A DNA stretch of 64,000 nt, taken from positions 930,001-994,000 of the forward strand of contig NZ_JAJIWP010000003.1 of the NCBI RefSeq assembly GCF_020880975.1, written 5' to 3'. Below the pieces are notes generated by a model, which ran no database searches, was not told the DNA's origin, and saw only the letters and a program-made list of their open reading frames with translations. This document shows positions 35,935 to 43,607 of the stretch, piece after piece. The DNA comes from Mucilaginibacter sp. UR6-1 (GTDB taxonomy: Bacteria > Bacteroidota > Bacteroidia > Sphingobacteriales > Sphingobacteriaceae). Positions within the stretch are counted from its first letter, which is position 1. Each line of letters opens with the position of its first letter. A program made the position numbers and the translations under genes.

Positions 35935-36807
35935 ATGACAAACAGACGTATATTTTTAGGTCAGGCCGGTTTACTGGGCGCGGCCATGCTTTTAAGGCCC
36001 GATCTGTCATCGGCCAAGGGTGTAAGTAAAGTTGGTTTACAACTTTACAGCCTGCGCGATTACCTGCCAAAAGACGTAAAAGGCGTTACCGAAAAGATTG
36101 CCAAAGCGGGTTATAAAGAGGTTGAAACCTATGGTTACTCCAAACAAAATGGGTTTTGGGGTTTAGATGCCAAAGCTTACGGTCAGTTGCTGAAAGCTAA
36201 CGGACTGGTTTCGCCAAGCGGGCATTACGGTATCGAATCATACTTCCGTGATGGTAGCGATAAAGAGATCAATGAAGCCATTGAGGCTGCTAAGATCATC
36301 GGTTCAACCTACGTGATATTACCATGGATGGGCGGCGAACTGATTGATACGGTTGACAAGTGCAAAGCTATGGCGCAAAAATTCAATAAGGCCGGTGAAA
36401 TGGTAAAAAAAGCCGGACTTAAATTTGGTTACCATAACCACAACTTTGAGTGGAAACCGGTTGGCGATACCTCATTTTATGATGTATTGTTAAAGGAAAC
36501 TGATGTTAACCTTGTTACCCTTGAGCTTGACCTGTACTGGGTTTACCGTTCAAATCTTGATCCGGTTAAAATGCTTAACGAAAACCCGAACAGGTTTAAA
36601 CTTGTGCATGTAAAGGATGCCGATAAAGCTAACAAAGAGCTTAACACAGAGGTGGGCAAAGGGTTAATAGACTATAAAGCGATTTTTGCCGCTGCACAAA
36701 AAGCGGGTGTAAAACACTTTATAGTTGAGCAGGAAAACTTTACCAATATTGATCCTTACGTGAGCATTGGCGAAAGCATTTCATACGTAAAAACATTATC
36801 TATATAA
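35935..36807 (+). CDS. Tat-exported sugar phosphate isomerase/epimerase-like TIM barrel
   Basis: The 290-residue protein starts MTNRRIFLGQAGLLGAAM, a twin-arginine-type signal, and continues as a TIM barrel (LQLYSLRDYLP, FGYHNHNFEW, LELDLYWVYR, HVKDADK, IVEQENF). It is a paralogue of the first isomerase of the cluster: both share the pattern GYHNHxFE and an exported position. ATG 35935 is used because the upstream TTG only adds two residues before the signal. The DUF1080 gene follows 13 bp later, pairing two exported proteins. Confidence 0.85.
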   Translation: MTNRRIFLGQAGLLGAAMLLRPDLSSAKGVSKVGLQLYSLRDYLPKDVKGVTEKIAKAGYKEVETYGYSKQNGFWGLDAKAYGQLLKANGLVSPSGHYGIESYFRDGSDKEINEAIEAAKIIGSTYVILPWMGGELIDTVDKCKAMAQKFNKAGEMVKKAGLKFGYHNHNFEWKPVGDTSFYDVLLKETDVNLVTLELDLYWVYRSNLDPVKMLNENPNRFKLVHVKDADKANKELNTEVGKGLIDYKAIFAAAQKAGVKHFIVEQENFTNIDPYVSIGESISYVKTLSI

Positions 36808-36820
36808 AAAACCAATTACT

Positions 36821-37588
36821 GTGAATAATAAAACTATACTGACACTGCTGCTTGCTTTTGGCAGCGTATCGGCATTTGCGCAAAACGCCAAACCCGAGGA
36901 TACCGAGGTTTGGGAGCCTGTACCTAAAGTGGTTACACCGGGAAAAACTACCGCCGAAGCACCATCAGACGCTATTGTGCTGTTTGACGGAAAGAACCTT
37001 AACGAATGGGCATCAGCCGATGATAACAGCAAACCCGCTAAATGGGATGTGGCTGGTGGTGCCCTTACTGTGAAAAAAAGCGAAGGGGGCATAGTAACCA
37101 AACGTAAATTCACCAATTACCAACTGCACGTTGAATGGCGTGTGCCTGCTAATATTACCGGCACAGGGCAGGGCAGGGGTAACAGTGGTATCTTCTTAGC
37201 CTCAATAGGCAAAGGCGATGCAGGTTACGAGTTACAAGTGCTCGACTCATACAATAATAAAACATACGTTAACGGTCAGGCCGGTAGTATTTATAAGCAA
37301 TTTCCGCCGCTGGTTAACCCAACCCGCAAACCGGGCGAGTGGCAAACCTACGATGTGATCTGGACCGCGCCAACCTTTAACGAGGATGGCAGCGTGAAAA
37401 CCAAGGCCTATGTTACGGCTTTCCTGAACGGGGTACTGGTACAAAATCATACCGAACTGTTAGGCCCAACCCAATATATTGGCAAACCATCGTACCAAAA
37501 GCATGGTGCGGCACCAATTTACCTGCAAGCACACGGCGACCCAAGCGAGCCGCTAAGTTTCAGGAATATTTGGGTTAGAGAGTTATAA
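36821..37588 (+). CDS. Secreted DUF1080 (3-keto-disaccharide hydrolase-like) protein
   Basis: The 255-residue protein starts at a GTG and has a Sec signal peptide (LLLAFGSVSAFAQ). The rest is a DUF1080 concanavalin-like jelly roll: VLFDGKNLNEW, GNSGIFL, YELQVLDSYNN, EWQTYDVIW and a C-terminal FRNIWVREL. The domain is annotated in databases as 3-keto-disaccharide hydrolase, which fits a cluster with a sugar 3-dehydrogenase-like enzyme. Some family members are only carbohydrate-binding, so catalysis is not certain. A terminator follows and closes the cluster. Confidence 0.88.
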   Translation: MNNKTILTLLLAFGSVSAFAQNAKPEDTEVWEPVPKVVTPGKTTAEAPSDAIVLFDGKNLNEWASADDNSKPAKWDVAGGALTVKKSEGGIVTKRKFTNYQLHVEWRVPANITGTGQGRGNSGIFLASIGKGDAGYELQVLDSYNNKTYVNGQAGSIYKQFPPLVNPTRKPGEWQTYDVIWTAPTFNEDGSVKTKAYVTAFLNGVLVQNHTELLGPTQYIGKPSYQKHGAAPIYLQAHGDPSEPLSFRNIWVREL

Positions 37589-37612
37589 GCTTAATATATA
37601 ATAAATTATTTT

Positions 37613-37642
37613 AAGGCCATGCGTAAGCATGGCCTTTGTTGT
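37613..37642 (+). terminator. Terminator closing the sugar-oxidation cluster
   Basis: A 10-bp stem AAGGCCATGC/GCATGGCCTT (37613-37622 and 37627-37636) with a GTAA loop, a GNRA-type tetraloop in RNA, is followed by a T-rich tail. Confidence 0.85.
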
Positions 37643-37720
37643 TTATTGCAGATGTACTTAAACACGAGTATAGTTGGCAAACTTAAAATCTTCAGCATTG
37701 TTGTTACGCAATACACTGAT

Positions 37721-38806
37721 ATGAACCGCCTTCAAAAAAAACTCGAAAAAATCGGTCGCGACCCTAAGGTAACCGCCAAAGCCGTAGGTTTACGTTACGT
37801 AACCGATACCATGCCGGGATATACCCGCAAAAAATCAGGCAAGGGTTGGAGTTTTTATGATGCCGATGGTACTTTGGTTAAAGATAAGGAACTGATAGCA
37901 CGGTTTACCAGGCTGGTAATACCGCCCGCATATACCAATGTTTGGATATCGCCGCAGGAGAACGGGCACCTCCAGTTTACCGGCGTTGATGCCGCCGGGC
38001 GCAAACAGTACCGCTATCATCCTGAATGGAATAAGATCCGCAATCAATCAAAATACTATCGCCTGCAAACTTTCGCGGCACATCTGCCCGCCATCCGCGA
38101 ACAGGTAGACAAAGACCTGGCACGCCGAAACCTCGGTTATGATAAGGTGGTGGCGCTGGTTGTACGGTTAATGGAACTGACGAGCATACGCGTGGGTAAT
38201 GAATCCTATAAAAAGCTGTACGGGTCTTTCGGCCTAACTACCTTGCAGGATAAGCACGTAAAGATAGAAGGCTCGAACATGCGTTTTGAGTTTAAGGGCA
38301 AAAAGGGCGTGTACCAAAAAATATCGCTGCAAAGTAAAAAGCTGGCACGGCTGGTTAAACAATGTCGGGATATTCCGGGTAAGGAGCTGTTTCAGTTTTA
38401 TGATGACGAAGGTAAACGCTGCACTATTGATTCGGGCGATATAAATACCTACCTTAAAAATATTACCGGTGAGGATTTTACCGCCAAAGATTTTCGTACC
38501 TGGGCAGGCAGCGTGAGCGCCTTGTTCGCCTTTAAGGAGGCCGGTGAGTATGATAACGCGACTGACTGTAAAAAGAAGATTGTAAGCGTACTGGATGAAG
38601 TGGCCGTAGTTTTAGGTAACACCCGTACCGTTTGCAAAAAATATTATGTGCATCCGCTGGTAATAAAAACTTACGAGGACGGAACGCTCTTTAAATACAT
38701 TGGTCATTTAGATGAAGATAAAGAAGAAAAAGCGTCTGAACTACGAACCGCTGAAAAGGCATTATTGAGTATACTTGAAAATGAAAAACTGGCGCAGGCC
38801 AGTTAA
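37721..38806 (+). CDS. DNA topoisomerase IB (poxvirus-like)
   Basis: The 361-residue enzyme belongs to the small bacterial TopIB family, which relaxes supercoils through a 3'-phosphotyrosine link. Landmarks are YRYHPEWNKIRNQSKY, the active-site region VRLMELTSIRVGNE, DFRTWAGS, and the catalytic tyrosine context CKKYYVHP near the C-terminus. The first in-frame ATG (37619) lies inside the preceding terminator; the ATG at 37721 gives a natural N-terminus (MNRLQKKLEKIGRDP). These genes have a patchy distribution in bacteria. Confidence 0.93.
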   Translation: MNRLQKKLEKIGRDPKVTAKAVGLRYVTDTMPGYTRKKSGKGWSFYDADGTLVKDKELIARFTRLVIPPAYTNVWISPQENGHLQFTGVDAAGRKQYRYHPEWNKIRNQSKYYRLQTFAAHLPAIREQVDKDLARRNLGYDKVVALVVRLMELTSIRVGNESYKKLYGSFGLTTLQDKHVKIEGSNMRFEFKGKKGVYQKISLQSKKLARLVKQCRDIPGKELFQFYDDEGKRCTIDSGDINTYLKNITGEDFTAKDFRTWAGSVSALFAFKEAGEYDNATDCKKKIVSVLDEVAVVLGNTRTVCKKYYVHPLVIKTYEDGTLFKYIGHLDEDKEEKASELRTAEKALLSILENEKLAQAS

Positions 38807-38853
38807 GTTTAGCTATGCACTATATTTACTAATTATACACTAATCACAATTAA

Positions 38854-39699
38854 TTGGCTGCAATAACTACCATTATCACCGGTGCAACATCAGGCATTGG
38901 TAAAGAAACCGCGCTCGCGCTGGCTAAAAAAGGGCATGGCCTGTATCTGTTAGTTCGGGATATGGTGCGCGGCGATGAACTGGCCAGGCAACTTACCGAA
39001 CAAACGGGCAACAAGGAGATATTTTGCGTTAAGTGTGATCTGGCTGATCTGCATAGTGTATATGCCGCCGCGGAGAAACTTAAAAGCAGGCTGTTTGCTA
39101 TTAATGTGCTTATAAATAATGCCGGTGGAATGTTTCCGCAGCGGGAGGTAAGTAAGGATGGATTAGAGATGACCTTAGCCGTAAACCACTTAGGGCATTT
39201 TGCCCTGTTTCATCACCTGTTGCCATTATTAGTGAAAGGGCAGGCCCGTATAATCAGCCTCAGTTCAGAAGCGCATCGTATTGGTAAGGCTAATTTTGAT
39301 GATATTAACAGTGAAAAGGCGTACTCGCCTATGAAGGTTTATGCTGTGGCCAAACTGTTCAATGTTTATTTCACCAAGTCAGTGGCTGAAAAGTATAAGG
39401 ATAAAGGTATTACCGCCTTCGCGGTTCATCCGGGCGTGGTAAATACATCGTTTGGTGCAGGTACAGGTGGCATCACAGGCTTTTTGCTTTCGCTGGCCCG
39501 GCCGTTTATGATCACTGCCGAACAAGGTGCGCAAACACCGGTTTATTTGGCCACCCAAAGCGGCTTGCATACTAAAAGCGGCATGTATTTTAAAAAGCGC
39601 AACCCAGCCAAGGTATCCTCAGCAGCCAATGATGATGCCGCCGGGGAAAAACTTTGGCAACTGAGCGGGCAGATGTTAAAGCAGCATCAGCCTGTGTAA
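38854..39699 (+). CDS. SDR-family oxidoreductase, retinol-dehydrogenase-like
   Basis: The 281-residue protein has the classical Rossmann motif TGATSGIGK at its extreme N-terminus, the NNAGG motif, catalytic Ser in SLSSEAHR and YAVAKL (YxxxK). The C-terminal FAVHPGVVNTSFG is typical of retinol dehydrogenase or WW-domain oxidoreductase relatives. No ATG precedes the nucleotide-binding motif, so the TTG at 38854 is taken as the start. Substrate is unknown, and the neighbours give no clue. Confidence 0.85.
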   Translation: MAAITTIITGATSGIGKETALALAKKGHGLYLLVRDMVRGDELARQLTEQTGNKEIFCVKCDLADLHSVYAAAEKLKSRLFAINVLINNAGGMFPQREVSKDGLEMTLAVNHLGHFALFHHLLPLLVKGQARIISLSSEAHRIGKANFDDINSEKAYSPMKVYAVAKLFNVYFTKSVAEKYKDKGITAFAVHPGVVNTSFGAGTGGITGFLLSLARPFMITAEQGAQTPVYLATQSGLHTKSGMYFKKRNPAKVSSAANDDAAGEKLWQLSGQMLKQHQPV

Positions 39700-39776
39700 C
39701 AGTGTTGGTATATTTACGATATCGGGCTTAAAATTTCGGGCGGCTTACTATATTTACTGCTCAATCACACCCTAAT

Positions 39777-40211
39777 ATGTTTATCAGCAAAAAAACATTT
39801 ATCACTATTGGTTTACTGGCGGTTGTTGCCGCTACGTCCATGATGTCGTTTAAAAGCGAAGCACCCGCCGAAGAAAAAAAGTTCAAAAACCTTAAAGTAT
39901 TACCCAAAAACATTACCGAAGACCAAATGCACGAGGTGATGGAAGAGTGGGAGCATGCCCTGGGGGTGCGCTGTAGTTTTTGCCACGTGCGCGATACAGC
40001 CACCCGTAAGATGGATTGGGCGAGTGATGCCAAACCCGAAAAGGAAATGGCCCGCAGCATGTATAAAATGACGGCCATGCTTAATAAAAAATACTTTCAT
40101 GCCAAAAAGAATGAACTGGGTATGATGGCTGAGGAAGGTGTGAACTGCAATAGCTGCCACAGGGGGAACGCGCATCCGGAAGTTGAGCCTGCAAGCAAAA
40201 AAAAGGAATAG
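39777..40211 (+). CDS. Di-haem c-type cytochrome (reaction-centre cytochrome c subunit-like)
   Basis: The 144-residue secreted protein has an N-terminal hydrophobic signal or anchor (residues about 6-24) and two haem-binding motifs, CSFCH near residue 66 and CNSCH near residue 124. The segment KNLKVLPKNITEDQMHEVME is characteristic of the small c-type cytochromes that share a domain with the photosynthetic reaction-centre cytochrome subunit. Bacteroidota lack such reaction centres, so it is a periplasmic electron carrier of unknown partner. Confidence 0.88.
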   Translation: MFISKKTFITIGLLAVVAATSMMSFKSEAPAEEKKFKNLKVLPKNITEDQMHEVMEEWEHALGVRCSFCHVRDTATRKMDWASDAKPEKEMARSMYKMTAMLNKKYFHAKKNELGMMAEEGVNCNSCHRGNAHPEVEPASKKKE

Positions 40212-40358
40212 TTTAGCTTGCACAATTTAGTGAGATACTATTTAATAAACATCAATTTAGTAGCAAAAAACTAAAACAAGCGGCGTAGTAAACAGGTTAT
40301 AGTGTTATAAAAGCAGCCCGCAACCAGGCTGCATATTTATCACCAAATATACATCGCC

Positions 40359-40703
40359 ATGGAAAATTACGAAACTTTAGTGGATGCTACTAACGACCTT
40401 TTAAAAAGGGGATATACAGCCAATCTGAGTATGGATGAAGACTCAGTAAATGATAAGGAACGCGGCCTTGAAATGCTGCCTGATGAGTTTGAGATAGACG
40501 AGTTTTATCGTTTTGAAGGGCCAAGTAGCCCATCAGATACATCGATTGTGTATGCCATCAGTTCCGAAAAATATAACCTGAAAGGTGTTTTGGTAAACGC
40601 TTATGGTGTTTATGCCGATAATGCCAGTGGTGCGCTTTTAGCCAAGCTGCACCATAACCAGGTGAGTGATAACTTACACGGTGAGGACAGGCCTAAAGCT
40701 TAA
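40359..40703 (+). CDS. Small conserved acidic protein, function unknown
   Basis: The 114-residue soluble protein has a helix (ETLVDATNDLLKRGYT), an acidic middle (MLPDEFEIDEFYRFEG) and a strand-rich end (IVYAISS, KGVLVNAYGVYA). Proteins of this type occur widely in Sphingobacteriaceae and, as I recall, are often labelled phosphoribosylpyrophosphate synthetase. That label looks wrong: the protein is far too short and lacks the PRPP-binding motif. A strong terminator follows. Confidence 0.72.
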   Translation: MENYETLVDATNDLLKRGYTANLSMDEDSVNDKERGLEMLPDEFEIDEFYRFEGPSSPSDTSIVYAISSEKYNLKGVLVNAYGVYADNASGALLAKLHHNQVSDNLHGEDRPKA

Positions 40704-40746
40704 TGCCCCAAACAGGAGCCGAAATAACAAAATTAAGCTTTACTAA

Positions 40747-40781
40747 AAAATAGCGACGGATTTAATATCCGTCGCTATTTT
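40747..40781. terminator. Bidirectional hairpin terminator
   Basis: A perfect 15-bp stem (40747-40761 and 40767-40781) with loop TTAAT and A/T-rich ends can terminate both the small acidic protein gene and the convergent helical-repeat gene, whose distal TAG (40775-40777) lies inside it. Confidence 0.88.
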
Positions 40782-40888
40782 GTTTTACGTGCATTGAGTT
40801 TTTTTAGTATCATTTTTCCGCGGGTTTGTATGGCGGCAGTGCCGTCGCGCATTAAAAATTCCATTTGGTTGGCAAGTTCATCGGCTAT
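40775..40888 (-). pseudogene. In-frame coding remnant downstream of the TGA (C-terminus of the helical-repeat gene)
   Basis: Directly after the TGA, in the same frame, 37 codons read IADELANQMEFLM, then RDGTAAIQTRGKMILKKL and a basic end, finishing at TAG in the shared terminator. There is no ribosome-binding site or start at its beginning; the first ATG is nine codons in. The amphipathic helices and the exact fit between TGA and terminator suggest a severed C-terminus of the upstream gene rather than an independent gene. Confidence 0.6.
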
Positions 40889-41344
40889 TCAGTTATAACG
40901 GTTACAAAGATTGAGCAATGCTTCGGCTGATGAGGCTTTTACCGCTACAAGTATTTCAGGATCTATCAGCCAGTCAAAAAGCTTTTCAACTACCGGTTCC
41001 AGGTTAAGTCTTGCTAATTTTTCTTTAACCTTTGCAGATGCCTTTGAGCCGGTAAGCCGTATGATAGTATTGGCATAATGCCGCTGGCTGCTGGGGTATT
41101 TAACGTCAGCAAACCGTTGAAACAAATAATGTAATTCATTTATAAGTTCATCAGCATTTGCGATGACGAGGTTCTCCAGCAGCCATGATGCCCTGAAGGC
41201 GATATTTTTATCATGATGAAACGTAATATCTATCAGTTCCGGCAACGGAAATTTATGCTCGCGCATAAGTGCTGTGAGCGATAATACCCTGGCTTTGCCA
41301 ATGGTGGCCGAGATATGTTTAATGAGTTCGCCTTGTGTAAGCAT
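40889..41344 (-). CDS. HEAT-like helical-repeat protein, apparently truncated by a TGA
   Basis: The reading frame encodes about 151 residues from ATG 41344 (MLTQGELIKHIS), all helical, with a HEAT-like pattern (ITFHHDKNIAFRASWLLENL, EILVAVKASSAEALLNL). An upstream in-frame ATG at 41377 adds 11 residues and is less likely. The frame stops at TGA 40889-40891 after LCNRYN but continues open for 37 further codons to a TAG inside the terminator. The continuation looks like the natural last helices, so the gene may have suffered a TGG-to-TGA change. Function is unknown; HEAT-type proteins usually bind proteins. Confidence 0.7.
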   Translation of the reverse strand: MLTQGELIKHISATIGKARVLSLTALMREHKFPLPELIDITFHHDKNIAFRASWLLENLVIANADELINELHYLFQRFADVKYPSSQRHYANTIIRLTGSKASAKVKEKLARLNLEPVVEKLFDWLIDPEILVAVKASSAEALLNLCNRYN

Positions 41345-41392
41345 AACGTTAATGCGGTCAATATTACAAAAAACCAACCCAAACGCTTTTGT

Positions 41393-41400
41393 TAAATTTG
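41393..41400 (+). promoter_or_regulatory. -7 promoter element TAAATTTG before pirin
   Basis: TAAATTTG is an exact TAnnTTTG match 32 bases before the pirin ATG at 41433, in the divergent region with the helical-repeat gene. No well-spaced TTG was seen. Confidence 0.5.
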
Positions 41401-41432
41401 TAAATTACCAGGGTAAATATATCTGCACATTT

Positions 41433-42326
41433 ATGTCAAACATCAGCCTGATTATTGAAGAGCGCCCGCGCGACATTGGTAACTTTTTAGTTGGCCGCCT
41501 GTTGCCCTTCAGCAGTAAACGCATGGTAGGGCCTTTTATCTTTATCGATCACATGGGGCCTGCCAGGCTGAGCGGTTATCAAAATATTGATATCGCGCCG
41601 CATCCGCACATTGGCCTGTCAACGCTTACATATTTGTTTGAGGGCGCTATTATGCATAAGGACGGTATGGGCTCGGAGATGGAGATAAAACCCGGCCAGG
41701 TAAACTGGATGACAGCGGGCAAAGGTATAGCCCACTCCGAACGTACGCCCGAATACCTGCGCACATCCGAAAAACAGTTGCACGGTTTGCAGATATGGGT
41801 AGCCCTGCCCAAACACCTGGAGCAAATGGAGCCGGAGTTTTACCATGCCGAAGCTGATGTGTTGCCTGAGTGGGAGCATGGCGGTGTAAATTATAAACTG
41901 ATAGCGGGTAGGTTTGCTGGCAAAGCATCTCCGGTGCCGGTATACAGTCCGCTGTATTTTTTAGAGTTAAAAAGTAACGGCAGGCAAACCGTTAAAATAG
42001 GTGCCGAACTTTATGGTGAATGCGGGCTTTATATTTTAGAAGGAAGTATAGAAAGCGAAGGCACAACCTATCAGCCTAAAGAATTACTGGTGGCCAAAAA
42101 CAGCCGGCTTTGCGAGTTTACCATGGCCGCGGGTACCACCATTTACTTTTTTGGTGGTGAACCTTTCCCGGAGGGCCGCTTTATTTACTGGAACTTTGTG
42201 GCCACCAGCCAGGAGCTTATAGAACGGGCTAAGCAAAAATGGCGTGATCAGGAGTTTGCCCCTGTGCCCGGCGAAACGGATTTTATACCATTACCACCCG
42301 AGCCCAGGGGACTGAAGTTTAAGTAA
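41433..42326 (+). CDS. Pirin-family bicupin protein
   Basis: The 297-residue cytoplasmic protein has the pirin N-terminal cupin with the metal-binding motif HPHIGLSTLTYLFEG (His at about residues 54-56) and GKGIAHSE, followed by a second cupin (residues about 165-275). Pirins bind iron; some oxidise flavonoids such as quercetin, others act as regulators. The ATG at 41433 is used because the longer upstream frame runs back over the neighbouring gene. It ends two bases before the stop of the convergent amidase gene. Confidence 0.9.
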   Translation: MSNISLIIEERPRDIGNFLVGRLLPFSSKRMVGPFIFIDHMGPARLSGYQNIDIAPHPHIGLSTLTYLFEGAIMHKDGMGSEMEIKPGQVNWMTAGKGIAHSERTPEYLRTSEKQLHGLQIWVALPKHLEQMEPEFYHAEADVLPEWEHGGVNYKLIAGRFAGKASPVPVYSPLYFLELKSNGRQTVKIGAELYGECGLYILEGSIESEGTTYQPKELLVAKNSRLCEFTMAAGTTIYFFGGEPFPEGRFIYWNFVATSQELIERAKQKWRDQEFAPVPGETDFIPLPPEPRGLKFK

Positions 42327-42328
42327 GC

Positions 42329-43312
42329 TTAATCAAAAGCTAAAAAATCATTACTCACCCATTTGTTGTCCATACCAATGCGGCTCCATTTATTTTTTTG
42401 CTCAACGATGAATAGTTCCTGCCCTTTGGTATAAGCGCCCACCTTTTCAAACGATGTGCCGGGGCCGGTACGCACGTTGAGCGTGTTGGCTGTAACAGTG
42501 GCATGTTTAACCCCGGCGGTAAATTTGGCGGCTACCCAGTGCTGCTGGCTTGCTGATATGCGGTACCAACCGCTTTTCTCCTCGTAAACGCGTAATACGG
42601 CACCTAATGTGGCAGCAGCCCTGTCATTTGCCTTAGCGCTCGACGGATCGGGCCTGGTGCGTATATTGAGCGAGCTTGCGGTTACCATAGCGTACTTAAT
42701 AATTTGCCCTGTTATTTGCGGCGTTGGCTGTGTAAGTACTGCTACCAGGGGCAAAAAATTATTCTCGCAATCGCTTACCTTATTGCCGCCAAAAAAGGCC
42801 GTACCGGGGCAGCTTTTATTGTTTTTGGTGCCGTTGTTACGCTGGCCGCTGGTAAGGTCAAACCAATGGTGGTAAACAATTGAATTGGTATTTACCGGTA
42901 AGCTAAAGCGGGTACAAAGCTTAGCGGTTATGCGTACAATGGTATCACGCTGTTCAACGGTCATGCTGTCTTTTCCGGTATCAAAGTTCCCCAGGTTTTC
43001 TATACAAATGGCATTGGCGTTTTGGCCGGTTATGCAGGCGGGAGATTTTTCAAGCGATCTGCCAGTAAGTATCGCACCATCCGGAAAGGTGGTGAAATGC
43101 TGCCCTATGGCCGCCCAGCCGTTATGGTTAATGTGATAATCCTGCATGCCCTTTTGCAGCTCAAAGTGGTTATTGCCTTTAAATAGCTGGTATGAAGGGC
43201 TGTAAGTGTGGTGTTGTTGCACGGTGAGTACAGTGCGCGCAACCTTTAACGAGTCTATCCAGGCCTCAAATTCCTGGATATCCATTTTGGTGAATCCAAA
43301 TTTTGTTGTCAT
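42329..43312 (-). CDS. N-acetylmuramoyl-L-alanine amidase (Amidase_2) with two SH3-like domains
   Basis: The 327-residue protein has an Amidase_2/T7-lysozyme-like domain (residues about 25-185) with zinc-ligand candidates in QQHHTYSPS and YHHWFD and the closing KSCPG motif, then two bacterial SH3 domains (about 205-262 and 270-325; ASSLNIRTRPDP and ANTLNVRTGPGT). It should cleave the amide bond between muramic acid and the stem peptide. No Sec, Tat or lipoprotein signal is seen at its N-terminus, which is odd for a peptidoglycan hydrolase; it could be released by lysis, exported by another route or miss an upstream part. Confidence 0.86.
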   Translation of the reverse strand: MTTKFGFTKMDIQEFEAWIDSLKVARTVLTVQQHHTYSPSYQLFKGNNHFELQKGMQDYHINHNGWAAIGQHFTTFPDGAILTGRSLEKSPACITGQNANAICIENLGNFDTGKDSMTVEQRDTIVRITAKLCTRFSLPVNTNSIVYHHWFDLTSGQRNNGTKNNKSCPGTAFFGGNKVSDCENNFLPLVAVLTQPTPQITGQIIKYAMVTASSLNIRTRPDPSSAKANDRAAATLGAVLRVYEEKSGWYRISASQQHWVAAKFTAGVKHATVTANTLNVRTGPGTSFEKVGAYTKGQELFIVEQKNKWSRIGMDNKWVSNDFLAFD

Positions 43313-43607
43313 GATGTGTGTTTATGTGAGATCTAAGTCAAAAACAGAAAATATGCAGGGAAAGCCCTGCAAAAAAATTGTTATAAAGTTTGGGTTGGTT
43401 ACGTAGAAATAGGGGGAGTGAACCGGTATAAAATTGTAATGCTAATATACAAAAAAAGCGCTTTATTACCAAGGTGTAAACACGCTAACCTTACCGTATA
43501 AACACGGTTGTTAACGCTTAACATGGGTTAACAAAACCTTAATGCAATTAAGTAACAAGCTTAATAATCAGCGCATAGTTTTGGCGCTTATACATTAAGT
43601 TCAAACT
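43313..43607. other. Intergenic region without a recognised gene
   Basis: About 295 bases lie between the divergent amidase and choice-of-anchor genes. I see a short hairpin GCAGGG/CCCTGC (43355-43360 and 43365-43370) in the amidase leader and two GTTAAC palindromes near 43510 and 43528. No open frame, RNA gene or convincing promoter was recognised. Confidence 0.5.

Noticed and set aside
40359-40703. Phosphoribosylpyrophosphate synthetase label for the 114-residue protein
   Set aside because: The protein is about one third of the needed length and has no PRPP-binding motif or phosphate loop.
43355-43370. GCAGGG-AAAG-CCCTGC hairpin taken for a terminator
   Set aside because: It lies in the 5' leader of the amidase gene and no T-run follows on either transcribed strand; no gene ends there.
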